Below are positions 34,962 through 45,863 of a DNA stretch of 64,000 nt, one piece after another; the first letter of the stretch is position 1, and every line of letters begins with the position of its first letter. The stretch covers positions 4,311,888 through 4,375,887 of the forward strand of contig JALGQZ010000014.1 in NCBI GenBank assembly GCA_023105745.1, in the 5' to 3' direction. Origin of the DNA: Austropuccinia psidii (lineage: Eukaryota; Basidiomycota; Pucciniomycetes; Pucciniales; Sphaerophragmiaceae). The position numbers were made by a program, and so were the translations under genes. The notes under the pieces were generated by a model. It saw nothing but the letters and a program-made list of their open reading frames with translations, made no database searches and had not been told where the DNA came from.

Positions 34962-37814
34962 ATGGATCAAATGGAAGTCTGCGATTGCCCTCAGTGCATA
35001 AAGTTTGACTTCACCAATGAAGATGGAAACAAAACTCAAGGTGTTCTTGTTTCTCGGAGGACCCGTAATTGTCACTGGGCAAAAAACTGTCAATCTGACC
35101 ATCTCTTATCCAATCTCATCTCAAGAACCAAACTATCAGATCCACTCAATTCAAATGATTGTCATGAACCACTGGAGCAACATCAAAAAGGTCCAAAGCT
35201 TGATCATTGTACTGAAAATACATTTGTGGAATTGATTCATAAGTGGATTTAATCTTTAATTTTAAATAAATAATTTATTATCTAACACTTTTGAATCCTT
35301 AGAACTTATTTTACGTTTTATTGCATGGCTATATGTCATCGGTGGTATGAGTCAAGAAAAATGTCAAATCGCTAGAAACTATCTGATACGTATAATTACT
35401 CTATCAAAAGAAGTAAATAACAGCAACTCTATTCAGCGTCAAATCCCAAAGGATGTGCGAACTGTTGTTAAAAAACTCGATCTTACTCCGGAACTCAATC
35501 AATATGTTTGCTGTCCTAAGTGTTATTTCACATATGATATTGAAGTCGCCCCCCATCATTGTCAGTACAAAAGCTTCCCAAACTCACCTCCATGTGGTGC
35601 AATGTTGTTTCGTCAAGCTTGTTTTATCAGGCCTCTCTATCATGTTAGGAGCATTTCAACACATTATTCCAGAGATCGCAGGTCCAAAAGAAAACAAAAG
35701 CCATCTTCAATTTATGTGACACAAGATTTTTCCAACTGGCTAAAATGGTTTGTTCCACAAAATGAAGATTTGATCGAAGACTGGAAAAACTCTTTGGTTA
35801 CTACAAGTGACAGTACTTACGATTATCAGCAATCACCAGCATGGGAAGCCCTTTACCCCAAATCACAACAAAATAAAAACCCCACGACACTAGAGCTAGC
35901 ATTTAGTCTATTTACAGACTGGTTTAATCCACTTTCAAACAAGGCATCAGGAAAGCAAGTATCACTTGGAGTCCTAGCCTTAAATCGCCTCAACCTACCT
36001 CCAACCAGTCGATGGAAAGTGAAAAACACGTTTATTTCAGGCCTTGTTCCAGAGCCTTCCCAACCAAATATGGTGACAATCAACAACATCTTAAGTGTTT
36101 ATACAAATGAAATGATCCAGTTGAACTCGGGTATTTTTGTTCAAACACCAAAATATCCTAATGGGCGCATGGTTGTTGTCCGTCTTGGCTGTTTAATTGG
36201 AGACTTAGTAGCTAATCACAAAGTCTCAGGGTTTGCTTCACATTCGGCTACACAGTTTTGTTCATGGTGCAAGTGTCCAAAGGCTGAAATTCAACAACTT
36301 GAACTGGGAAGACTCCGACAAAAACTTTTTGTCAAAGACCTAAAGAATGAGGCTGAACGCACCAGGATGGTCAAGAAAACCAATATTAGGTGGTCAGAGC
36401 TAAATTGACTTGGATATTGGGATCCTGTGCAACAGATACCACTTGGTATCATGCACAACTGGTTTGAAGGAATACTTCAACACCAACTCCGAAGTCAGTG
36501 GAGGTGGGATTTTGAAAAATTCAAAACAAACAAAACCCAAGGAACTGATAATGACTCAGAGGAGGATTGTGAAATGCAGGACGGTGATACTTCGGCACAG
36601 ACAGGTCTGTCATGGGAACAAGGGCAAAAGATGATGTCAGCTTTGATGGATATTACTGTTCCCTTTGGAGTGACTCGCATCCCATTGTGGCTTGGACAGG
36701 CAAAAGAGGGTAAAGTAAAGGCCAGTGAATGGAAATCGCTTTTCTCAATCTATTTACCATTAGCAGCTATTGATACAATGGTTGGCGATATTCACAAGTT
36801 TTCAAATAAACCAAGTGAAGCTACCAATACCCTTCTACTCATTGACAACCTTTGTGCATTGGTGGCATGCACACATATTTTGGAAGCCTGATCAATCACA
36901 AATGCACATTGTTTAAATTTTGCGACAGAATACAAGAATTATTGTGAAACATCAAAAAAACTATTTCAAGGTTATGTGATCAACCCCAATCATCACTATG
37001 CCTTGCATATTGAAATGCAGCTCAGAAGATGGGGCCCATTGATAGGACTTGCAGAGTTTTTTGGTGAGCGACTAAATGGGTTTCTTCAGCGAATTCCAAC
37101 CTCTGGGAAAATTGGTAAGTCATTCAGCTACTTATTTAAATATGTTTTCTTATATGATTTTTTTCTCAAGGAAAATTTGGAGTAAAAATAATGAAATACT
37201 TTTGTCAATGGCAGCAGCTCATGGTTGATGAAGATTTGGATATAACCTCAACAAATAAAGCTAGTGACAAAGTGGATTTTGAGATGGATCACAACACATA
37301 CATTCAGATTCTATCTTTTTTACAAATCAAAACACCAAACCTTTGTGATTACTCTCAATCACCACATCCAGAAGGTGCAAATGTTTTTCTCAACTATGCA
37401 AAGGAGAGGTCCACAATAAATACAAAGGGTTATCTAATTGGTAAGGCAGAACCTAACAATATGATTCAATATAATTCCCCTCATCAGGTCTGATTTGGAA
37501 CAGTGCTTCATATATTGAGTGTGATCAAAGAAGTTTCTAAAGATGAACTGCTGGTTGTCAAGCACCTGGACATAGCAAAGAGCGAATGGGAGGGTGAAAG
37601 ATGGTTGAAAGGAGTGTTTGATAGGCTCTCAGTTGTGCATCTAAAACAAAGTGGACCAGTAGAAATAGTCCCGTCAAGTCTTGTTTTAGCTACATGTGCT
37701 TACCAAAAACTTCCAGCATGGTCACTTGGTTGCAAAGAGCCCAGTGTGCTATTGCGTGTGATCAAGAAGGGAGGGAATTATGGTCATTCAAAAGGTATTA
37801 TTGAGATTGTTTGA
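34962..37814 (+). pseudogene. tnp2: Tnp2-family CACTA transposase, three internal TGA
   Basis: Transposase for CACTA elements. The first exon begins at ATG 34962 (MDQMEVCDCPQC). After an intron whose acceptor is near 35302, exon 2 reads FIAWLYVIGGMSQEKCQIA, then a Cys-rich zinc-ribbon-like block (CCPKC...C...CG) and SLFTDWFNPLSNKASGKQVS. Next come RLGCLIGDLVANHKVSGFAS and, past 36408, LGIMHNWFEGILQHQLR; NPNHHYALHIEMQLRRWGPL follows 36964. Intron 37115-37170 (GTAAGT...TCAAG, 56 bp) joins KIG to KFG in phase. The last exon ends PAWSLGCKEPSVLL and a stop at 37812-37814. TGA interrupts at 36406, 36889 and 37491, with the frame open on both sides each time. All three fit CGA (Arg) to TGA. There is no frameshift, so decay is recent and of one kind. 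Confidence 0.9.
37115..37170 (+). other. Intron in tnp2 (56 bp)
   Basis: GTAAGT donor and TTTTTCTCAAG acceptor. Removing it restores the reading frame between KIG and KFGVKIM; unspliced the frame hits a TAA at 37183. Confidence 0.85.
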
Positions 37815-37907
37815 AATGTTTGATTACACAATGAAGAAAAATGACCACTTTTTTCCCAACATGTATTTTTCCAGGAACCTGATTGCATGGTGATACTAAA
37901 GACTATA

Positions 37908-38034
37908 TTCACAGAGAATTGAGAATCCAAAACTATTTACACCTCAATTGTTTTTTTGATATTTAAAATCTATTCAGAGAATCAAGAATCCAAAACTATT
38001 TTAACCTCAAGCGTGTTTTCGATATCTAAAATCT
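37908..38034 (+). repeat. Two-copy 64-bp tandem duplication
   Basis: Units 37908-37971 and 37972-38034 share GAATCCAAAACTATTT, ACCTCAA and ATCTATTCA-type blocks, with scattered changes. They lie between the ends of the two convergent CACTA genes. Confidence 0.8.
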
Positions 38035-39056
38035 ATTCACAAATCACATACATCTAGCCCAAAATCAAACACAATTTGCACATAATATTGAGGAGAGACT
38101 ATTTACAAGTGATTATAAATCAAAAATCTAGGTAAGAATCATCCAATTCTCTTTGACTATTCACAACAGCATAATTAAATTGATTGAGCGGAGATTATTT
38201 TGGAAGAAATTAGAAAATAACAAACATAAAACAAAACCATCAACCACTTTTGAATATTCTGAGCCAACGAATGCAATTGGCTAATTTGAAATAAGTTTCT
38301 TCATTTCCATACATCATCATAATAATTATTCATTCTCCAATTACCCCTAGCTAACCTGGAATCCCAAGCATCCAACATGACCACATCTTCGCCATTGTTG
38401 ATAGAAACATTGCTTTCCTCCTCTAAGAGCTCAGTTTCACCTTTGCCACTCCCAATGATCTCCTTTTCTAATAAATTGTTGTCCACATCACGTTCCCCAG
38501 TTGCTGCATCCAAATCAATACTACTTCCAACACTTTGACTTTCACTTTCGTCGGGGGTTCCGGGATTGATTTCATAATCTTTGATGGTGGACTCCCAGTA
38601 TTTGTAGTTGAAAGAAAAATCTCCAAGTCTTTCGTCAGGATGTTCGTTGGATCCAGGGGGTAAGTTTTTGACAGGAACAAAGGCAACCTCAGATGAGTCA
38701 GCAGCTACTAATTTTTCTGAGTGATTCTTCTCATTAAACCATTCAGGTCGGTAAAAATCAATCGGAATGTTTTTAGGAGTTTTTTCAAAATCAGAAATGA
38801 TAGGTTTCTTTGGCCTTCGACAAAGTCTTTGATTTGCTCTGTGCCCCATCATGCGGTCAACTTCAGCCATTTTGCTATCAAGCCTTTGAAAGAATACAGT
38901 TCCATTCTCAGATTGGTATGGAAGTGTTTTGATTATATAAAGCCCCGTTTTTGTATTATACTCATCATCACTATGGGCATTGACATTGGATGCAATGACT
39001 TGGTATCTTTTAGCATATTTGTGTGAAGCTAAAAACTTATAGCGACAATCACCTAG

Positions 39057-39126
39057 CTATTTAAATACACAATATTGGTTAGTTTAATGCCTTTAATTAA
39101 CTCTTAAGATTCTAGAGAAATCTTAC
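39057..39126 (-). other. Intron 2 of the cargo gene (70 bp)
   Basis: Minus strand GTAAGATTTC donor and TATTTAAATAG acceptor; joins ARQK to LGDCRYKF in phase 0. Confidence 0.8.
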
Positions 39127-39693
39127 TTTTTGTCTTGCACACTGTACTACTTTCCTCTCCACATCTCCTGCATTCCATCCTTTCTCTCTATTTTCTTTTC
39201 TATACTTTTCAGCCAAAACATAATGGACATAGTGATCATATGCAGTACAAAGCAAACCAAGATCGTTACAGTAAGTAAGGTTTGCGCGCATGTACTGATA
39301 AGCACCACTGCAGGAAATTTTTCAAAAGGTCATTAATGCAACAATACAACAGGCCTTGTTGTACAGGGAGTCGGGTGCCTCTTCAAGGTCTGGTTCCCAG
39401 CTACAACTTCCTAGTTTGGTGAGCATTGCATGCACATATGTAATATAAAATTCTTGCATGTTGATGATGTTTTTAACTATTTTTATTTTTCCAGAATGTG
39501 CATCGTGTAAAGTTTGGACTTGGGCTTCATTGATTAATGTAACACCTTGAGAGTTTTGCGCAATGCTTTGTACCTCTTCGACGCTTGAAAATCACTGGTA
39601 GAATTGCTTCAGTAACTGTTTGTCTGGTGCCGATGGTATTGCTGCTGGTGTAAGAATCCCCCACAAGAGCTTGATGTGCACAAATAAAGCCTC

Positions 39694-39754
39694 CTAAATA
39701 AAATTCAAGAAAATCAGCTATTGGAAAAGAAATTAGAATAACGAGCTTTTTAAC
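39694..39754 (-). other. Intron 1 of the cargo gene (61 bp)
   Basis: Minus strand GTTAAAAAG donor and TTTTATTTAG acceptor; joins FKYTK to EALFVHIK in phase 0. Unspliced, the frame runs on into out-of-frame sequence ending at 39527. Confidence 0.8.
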
Positions 39755-40822
39755 CTTTGTATACTTGAAGTCTGGGGGAGCATCTCGCATAAGCATTTGG
39801 ATTGGATTGCGCTTCACTGACTGTGTGTGATGGGGTGTAGGAGTTTGAGTCCTTCTGGTTTTCTCCAAAGGTTTCGCTCTACTGCTGCTTGGTAATGAAC
39901 AATTGGCTGTATTATCTTGCAAAGGAATACTGCGGCCTTTCCCTTTGTTGTTGCTGCTCCCCCAAGGGTTATTTTGTTCTTCATCTTCATCTTCTGCTTG
40001 TTGCATTAATTGTGAAATTAGTTGATCACGTTGAGAAAGTGCATTTTTCATTTGTTCAAGTGAATCCTGACCCGATGAGCTTCCTGCAATAGGTTGATCG
40101 TAAGGGTTATTATTTGGAAAGCTCATTCTGTTTTAAGAAGCAATTCAAAGAATTAATTATACAGAAGTAATCAAAAGAAAATAATGACAGTTGGGATACA
40201 AATGGATAAAATATTTTTTTGGATCAATGGAGAAAGCTAAAGGTTCAAGAATTTGATTTTCTCGAATAAGGTTAAAAAAGACAAGCAAAAAAACTTATAA
40301 AACTCAATTAAAAAAGATAAGAGCTAACTCAAGGGTAATCAGCAAAGAATGTTGTATTGTAAATTGATAAAAAGAAGCCAAGCCAGTAGCTACTATGAGG
40401 AAATCAATAAAGAAAGCTGGTGCTCAAATCAATTGAACAAATTTTACAGAAAGTTTTTGAAAAAAATAAATGAGGATTTAGAATCGGGGGATGCGAAGAA
40501 ATAGAAGTTACCATGCTTTACTTAAGAAAACTGAGAAGTGTCTAAACCACTTCTGGAGTGAAAGGAATTAACAAATAATGGATTGAAGCGCATTGGTTTA
40601 ATTTCAAGTGCTTGAGTGTACACATTGAAATATTAGAGAAAAAACTCATTCAAGGGCAACACTTATGCCTTAGTTAATCCAATAAATTATACAGTGTAGT
40701 AGTTTACTCCATTTAGATCAAAGTTCTTCTCAAAATCTGAATTCTGGAGTTTTTCAGAACTGAAAAAGGGTTCTTTTGTAGTTTATATTCTGGGAAACTA
40801 GGTTAAAGATGTTGAAACCTTA

Positions 40823-40874
40823 GCAGGGTCAGGACGACACCACATGCCGCAGCGTCAGGTGCTTGCCAGTTGTG
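40823..40874 (-). repeat. Right terminal inverted repeat of CACTA
   Basis: A 52-bp inverted partner of 34679-34730, 45 of 52 matching. The tip reads CACAA instead of CACTA. Confidence 0.93.
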
Positions 40875-40975
40875 TTACAAGAACTCTTTAAAGGTCAAGA
40901 GGGTAAATATAAACCATTTGTTAGTCAAATTTACTATAAATTGATGTAAAATCACTCCTACTACAACTGGAAGCA

Positions 40976-41725
40976 ATGACTTCATCCAGTCAAATGTATC
41001 TGGACCAGGACATTCAAGTCATAAATTCAAAAGACAAGAATGTCAGCCCAGAAGACAGGCACAAATGGGGGATGCCAGAGCTCCCACCAGCTCCCAAACA
41101 TTATCCAGTACCTTTGACACCATTTTTGAGAGTACAGAAGCTGAAATAACTACTATTCCTGCTTTCAGATCTGAACAACTTCCAACAGGAAGCAGCAGAA
41201 ATATACCAGTCTCAGTACAAGAACTGGTTTATGGCAGAAAAGAAACTGGAGTGGGAACTTCTGCCCAGCTTCTGTATAGGGAAAATGAACTTTTACCTTC
41301 AAGTGAAGGGGTTCTTGGGCCCAGAAAAGACACAAGAACTTCTGAAGTGGTGGAAAGCCATGTCTTGCAAGGGACAGGTCCAAAAGATAAAATATTTGGA
41401 AAACCAAAGAATTCTGTCAGAGGATCAGAAGAAATAGTTGGCCCCAAAGAAGGAAAAGAGCCCTGAAAAAGCTCCTCAAGCCTCCAAAAGCAAGGATAAA
41501 CCTCAAAAAGTTCCAAAAAAGGAAAGAAATCCCCAAAAAGAAACAAGAAGGGAAAGAAGAAGGAAAAGGGAAAGCTGAAATGGAACAAACTCTACCCCCA
41601 GAATCACAGAATTCAAAAGAAGAAAAAGACAGCCATGGACAATGTTTTCAATGTGGCAAGAAATTTGATTAAATTTAAAATAAATGAGGAGGAGAGAATG
41701 AACCAATACTTTCCAAATAAATAGA
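40976..41725 (+). pseudogene. ORF1 of element 2
   Basis: The frame from ATG 40976 reads MTSSSQMYLDQDIQVINSKD and MPELPPAPKHYPVP, meets a stop, and continues as MAEKKLEWELLPSFCIGKMN, FLGPEKTQELLKWWKAMSC and SEDQKK to a TAG near 41437. A Lys/Pro-rich stretch and then DNVFNMARNLIKF close ORF1, as in elements 1, 3 and 5. A 133-codon open frame at 41065-41466 overlaps it in another frame and is a shadow. Function unknown; typical of the N-terminal, basic, Gag-associated ORF of these rust gypsy elements. Confidence 0.65.
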
Positions 41726-43260
41726 CCTTGTAAAGCTTGTATGTTACTTTGAGACTTGTAATAAAGAAATTTTAACAAAGCTTAACAATTTTGAGTATAT
41801 CCAAAAAAAGTTGGGTAGAGAGATTTTGCAGGTGAAAGAGTCACAAAAGACAATTATGGGTCTAGACAATGTGAATAAAGAAAATATTTTGTCATTGAAA
41901 CATATTTTTGAAGGAATTGAGTCCAAAGCTACATTGATTACTCAGCCATATGATAAATCTATTTATTTTATTACTAAACATGTAAAATAGTTGAGATTAC
42001 AAGCTCAAACCTTGGAGAATTAAACTGGTCACAATGCATCTCTTTTCAAAGAACAACTGAGAAAAGTGATAAAGAAAGACTTGAATTGAAAGAAGAAATT
42101 CAATAAGTTATTAACAATATATCATTAAGAAATGATTTACCAAGACATTCTACAACAATCATAGACAGAATTGTGTTTAACTTGAATAATAATGACTTAA
42201 ATAATACAATTTCAAGCAATTCAGAAGTAGAAAAATGTCTTTAATTTTAAAGACATTCTCATATTAGAAGAACTTCCTATGTTAAATTGTGAAGGAGAAT
42301 ATAGTCATATAGAATTTATGAAAACAATTGATATGTTTAAAGAAGAGTTCAACATACCAGACAAATACATAAGCTCCAGATTGCACTCATTATTTACCAA
42401 ATCAGAGAGGGAATGGTGCTATAAAATGAGACAAGACCATTCTGAAAACTTCTGGCTTTCATGGACAAACCAGATTATTTCCAAATGGGCTAATGACCCG
42501 TGGAGATTTAGAATGGAAAACGCTTTTGAAGAAGCCATTTTCAATATTGAAAGGGACTGGCTCATGTGCTGTTTCTTAAGAAAGAGGATAGGCTAACTGC
42601 CCTTCATCCTGATAAGTCTGAAACAATAGTAAATAAAAGGATATTGAGAAAATTTGGTGTTGACCTTGAGCATGCTATAAGAAGCAGATGTATTGAGCCT
42701 TGATCAACAGAAGATTATATGAATTCCATGGAAGAAATCAATACAAGAACAAAACTGGTAGAAATTGGTATAAACCCCCAATAGACAGTAACACTAGTGG
42801 AAAATGGATTTCAAGACCATATAAGCCATAGGAAAGAGCTCCTTTGAAATGTCATAAATGTGGAAGTACATTTAATTGGCTAATACCTGTCCAAAGAAAA
42901 CAAGCATTAATGAGATAGAAATTAAAAAGAATGAAGATACTAAAGCTAAAAATGAAGTTACTGTAAAAGAAAGTGATTCTGAACCTTCTGAAGAAGTACA
43001 TTTTCAAGATGAACTTAGTATAGAAAGCATCAATGTGTCCTTTGAGGTCATAGGCATACATACTCACTTACCACAATTCAGTGATGAATTTATGGTTCTC
43101 ATACATGTACAAGATGCTAAGATGAAGAAAACAAAACCTCCCAGAGGGGAAGGTTGTACAGCTGGGTCATCTTTTATCACTAATATTGTGATAAACAACA
43201 AAGAAGCCAAGATATATCTTGAATAAGGTGCTGTCTGCACTTGTGTTGGAAAAAATCATA
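41726..43260 (+). pseudogene. Gag core and zinc knuckle (element 2)
   Basis: After a broken coiled-coil-like stretch, 42279-42596 reads LNCEGEYSHIEFMKTIDMFK, then KSEREWCYKMRQDHSENFWL, ISKWANDPWRFRMENAFEEA, the retrotransposon Gag domain. A frame change near 42570 interrupts EDRLTALHPD. A CCHC knuckle KCHKCGSTF..LANTC spans 42848-42890 across another frame change. Then 42876-43226 (ANTCPKKTSINEIEIKKNED) leads to the THLPQFSD and RGEGCTAGSSFITNIV blocks before the protease. Confidence 0.75.
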
Positions 43261-43760
43261 TTGCCAAAATTTATAACAATTGGAAAGAGAAATTGGTGCA
43301 AATTTAGGGTATAATATTAAGCAGTGTTATCCAGAATATATACCCTTTTGCAATTCTTGACGAAACAATGTTATTTCCTCACCCTTCTGGAAGTATGAGA
43401 CTGAAAGTTGAGTTTTTTTGCTATGAATAATTGTACATAAAAACATTTCATACTTGGGAATGACTATCTCAATAGCTATAGTATTGATATTAATAATCAA
43501 AAAGATAGATATTTCACAATAGGGGAAAGTAAAAGGAAAAAGTTTGCTTTTCCTCTAGAGATAAGGGAGATAACTGTCATAAGACAAGTAAAAAATCTAA
43601 ATAAGAAAAAAATTTGTACTAGATAAATGGATTGAAGCACAAATCAGTCCTGAATCAACATTATAAATGAGGAAGACATTATTGAAATGTTATGTCCATA
43701 TAGAGAAGCCTTTACTTCTGATAATGAGCCACTATGGGCTATTAAAAGACATGAAGTGTA
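43180..43760 (+). pseudogene. Aspartic protease relic (element 2)
   Basis: The active-site region reads YLE-stop-GAVCTCVGK (stop TAA at 43224-43226), where element 3 keeps SDSGTFCTCVGK, so both the catalytic Asp and the next residue are lost. The YLGND-like segment and the NNQKDRYFTIGE block follow near 43450-43520. Confidence 0.7.
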
Positions 43761-43764
43761 AATT

Positions 43765-44503
43765 ATGATTAATATGGAAAGACCTCCAATATCAATAAGA
43801 CCATCTTACCCAGCTAGCCCCAGAGCTAGAGAGGATTTAGAAGCTCATATCAATGAGATGATGAAACTGGGACTTCTTAGAAACCTTAGACAAAATAAGG
43901 AAGTGGAAGTAACAATGCATGTAATAATTACTTGGAATAATGATAAATAAAGGGTGGTTGGTGATTTCAGAGCATTTAATACCTATACCATTACAGATAG
44001 GTATCCAATCCCTAGAAACCATGAAAATTTGACTCAATTATCTAAAGCAAGATCCATCACTTCTATGGATTCCCTCAAAGGTTTCCATCAGAATTTTTTT
44101 ACACCTTATGCTAAGAAAGTATTGAGGATAGTTTTTCATTGTGTAATTTATGAATATTTGAGGATGTCCTTTGGAATTAAATATGCACCCTCTCACTATC
44201 AAGGAATGATGAATACCATTCCCACATGAATTATCAGAAGGATGGTTAATGATTCATGTTGATGACATTATGATTTGTTCAGAAACCTGTAAATGTCATT
44301 TAGAGAGACTTTCCTTAGCACTCAAAAAAATTCTTCAAGAAAGAATAAAAGTATATCTCAAAAAATGTAGATTTGGGTGTCATGAGATGAAAGATCTGGG
44401 ACAGGTAGTTTCAGGACTAAGCCTTAGTGTTTCTAAAAGCAAAGTTGCTGCAGTTTTACTGAAACAAATTCCCCAGAACAAGAAAGAAATGATTTCTTTT
44501 TAG
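43765..44503 (+). pseudogene. Reverse transcriptase (element 2)
   Basis: RNA-dependent DNA polymerase of Ty3/gypsy type. Visible blocks in order are PSYPASPRAREDLEAHI, LLRNLRQNKEVEVT, a TAA at 43948-43950 within NDK.RVVGDFRAFNTYTITD, TSMDSLKGFHQNF and IYEYLRMSFGIKYAPSHYQG. After a frame change near 44229 comes EGWLMIHVDDIMICSE. The catalytic box is HVDD, with both Asp kept. VVSGLSLSVSKSKVAAVLL and PQNKKEMISF close the thumb region before a stop. Confidence 0.85.
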
Positions 44504-45480
44504 GGCTTTCTAGTTATTAGAGTCAATACCTGAAAGAGTTTTGCAATTAATGCCATATCACTCTACAGATTTTGTGACCAAAAAACAGCCTTTAAAATGA
44601 CAAATGAAATTATTCAAGCATATCAAAAGATCAAGCATGTCTTAACCAATGCACCACTATTATTGATTCCAAACTGGAATCTTCCTTTCAATCTGTATAT
44701 TTATCAATGTGGCGAAGGTTTAGGTGAAGCTCTTCATCAAGTACAAATTGTAAATGAGAAGCCTAATGAAGGTCCAATTTGTTGTATCTCAAGACAAATA
44801 AAACCTACTGAGGCCAGATATGGAGCAAGCCAATTGAAGTGCCTTTGCCTTGTATGGGCTCTGTAAAAACTTCATTATCATGTTGATGGCAGTGGTTCTG
44901 AGGTGATTACTGATTTTAATGCCACAAAATCACTTATTAAAATGGAAACTCCAAGCAGACACATGTTATGATGGAGGATTTCTATACAGGAGTAAAAGAA
45001 TGATGGGCCCATAGTGGATAAAGCTAGAAAAATTCACAATAATGCTGATGGCTTGAGTAGATGGGCATTACTGAATAAACCTGAAAACCCTGCCTATGTT
45101 CCTTCAAATGCAGAACCCCAAATTTCAACTGAAGGAATTAAAATCACAGATATAGGAACAAAATTCTTTCAGGAATTAAGAAAAATTTACAAAAAAGATA
45201 AGAATTGTCATATTATTACTTATATTTTTGACAAATATTCCAAAAATATAGCTTTGTCTGATTATTTAGATGATGTATGGAAAAAGCCATATGACAATGG
45301 AAGATTCCATTTATTTGAAGGTATCTTGTATCATAGGTCTAAAAACACATGTGTAATGGCCCTATTTACTAGAATGTTGATTAAAAAAATATTACCAGAG
45401 TTTCATAAAAACATCTATTCTCAACATCTGTCTGAAGACAGAACAATGGAAAGAATTAAGAAATGTGCTTGGTAGCCATC
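44504..45480 (+). pseudogene. RNase H and integrase zinc-binding domain (element 2)
   Basis: LTNAPLLLIPNWNLPFNLYI leads to YQCGEGLGEALHQVQI, where the first RNase H Asp (family LYIDACGEG) is Tyr. ISRQIKPTEARYGASQLKCL and VITDFNATKSL follow, broken by stops. From 45014 comes NADGLSRWALLNKPENPAYV, then the HHCC zinc-binding domain: FHKNIYSQHLSEDRT and, past a TAG, CHSCARCQK. Confidence 0.8.
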
Positions 45481-45863
45481 TTGGAGAAAAGATGTCATTG
45501 AGTACTGTCATAGTTGTGCCAGATGCCAGAAGGCCTACAAAGCAACTGGTCACAGATTTTGTTTGATGAATCATATCCAGGAGCCAAGTACCTGATGAGG
45601 AGTGGTTCATATTAATTAGGAGACTGCCTCATGACCTGGTGGTGAGACAAGTTACAATGCATGTCTTGTTATTTTGGACAGAAATAGCAAAACTCAAATC
45701 TTTTTACTATTTCATAAGGATTACACAGCTATCCATACACCTCTTGTAATTTGGAATGGCATTATATCTCGTATTGGTAAATTCAAAAATATCATTAGTC
45801 ATAGAGGCTCAAACTTTACCTCAGCCTTATGGATCAATTTACACAAGATTTTTCATAAAAAAC
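45481..45863 (+). pseudogene. Integrase core, cut by element 3
   Basis: The frame from about 45674 reads DRNSKTQIFLLFHKDYTAIH and then NIISHRGSNFTSALWINLHK. The second catalytic Asp (family ISDRD) is His here. The reading ends at 45863, where a family B LTR begins (TGTAAATTTGTC). The expected next block (STAYHPQTDG) is absent, because element 3 inserted here. Confidence 0.85.

Larger units (their letters stand above)
38301..40126 (-). pseudogene. CACTA cargo gene, spliced, unknown function, two TGA
   Basis: Rust-type conserved protein of about 564 codons in three exons: 40126-39755, 39693-39127 and 39056-38301. The introns are 61 and 70 bp with GT/AG ends, and all exon lengths are multiples of three. 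Exon 1 is low complexity with a Gln/Glu stretch (SQLMQQAEDEDEEQ). Exon 2 begins EALFVHIKLLWGILTPA and includes YVHAMLTKLGSCSWEPDLEE and DHYVHYVLAEKYRKE. Exon 3 includes NVNAHSDDEYNTKTGLYIIK, PKKPIISDFEKTPKNIPIDF and an acidic tail. In-frame TGA occurs at 39592-39594 and 39322-39324, both fitting CGA to TGA. I know no domain for it. Its place inside the terminal repeats and tail-to-tail with tnp2 suggests a transposition helper or passenger. The track-level open pieces at both ends are fragments of this one gene. Confidence 0.8.
34679..40874. mobile_element. CACTA (EnSpm/CMC) DNA transposon, complete, 6196 bp
   Basis: The ends are CACTACTGGCAAGC and, inverted, CACAACTGGCAAGC; 45 of 52 terminal positions match. 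The flanks TCA (34676-34678) and TTA (40875-40877) are a 3-bp duplication with one change, the length expected for CACTA elements. Inside are a plus-strand Tnp2 transposase gene and a convergent minus-strand gene, separated by a short tandem duplication. The element is visibly less AT-rich than its surroundings. Both genes carry in-frame TGA codons only. Confidence 0.93.

Noticed and set aside
36406..39594. UGA read as an amino acid (altered code or readthrough) in the CACTA genes
   Set aside because: Only TGA stops occur in both genes, which first suggests recoding, but every site fits an Arg CGA to TGA transition and the terminal repeats show the same CpG bias. Rust nuclear genes use the standard code, and other elements here carry TAA and TAG as well.
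41065..41466. 133-codon plus-strand frame as a separate protein
   Set aside because: The family wording (MAEKKLEWELLPSF, FLGPEKTQELL) lies in a different plus-strand frame across the same bases, so this frame is a shadow of ORF1.
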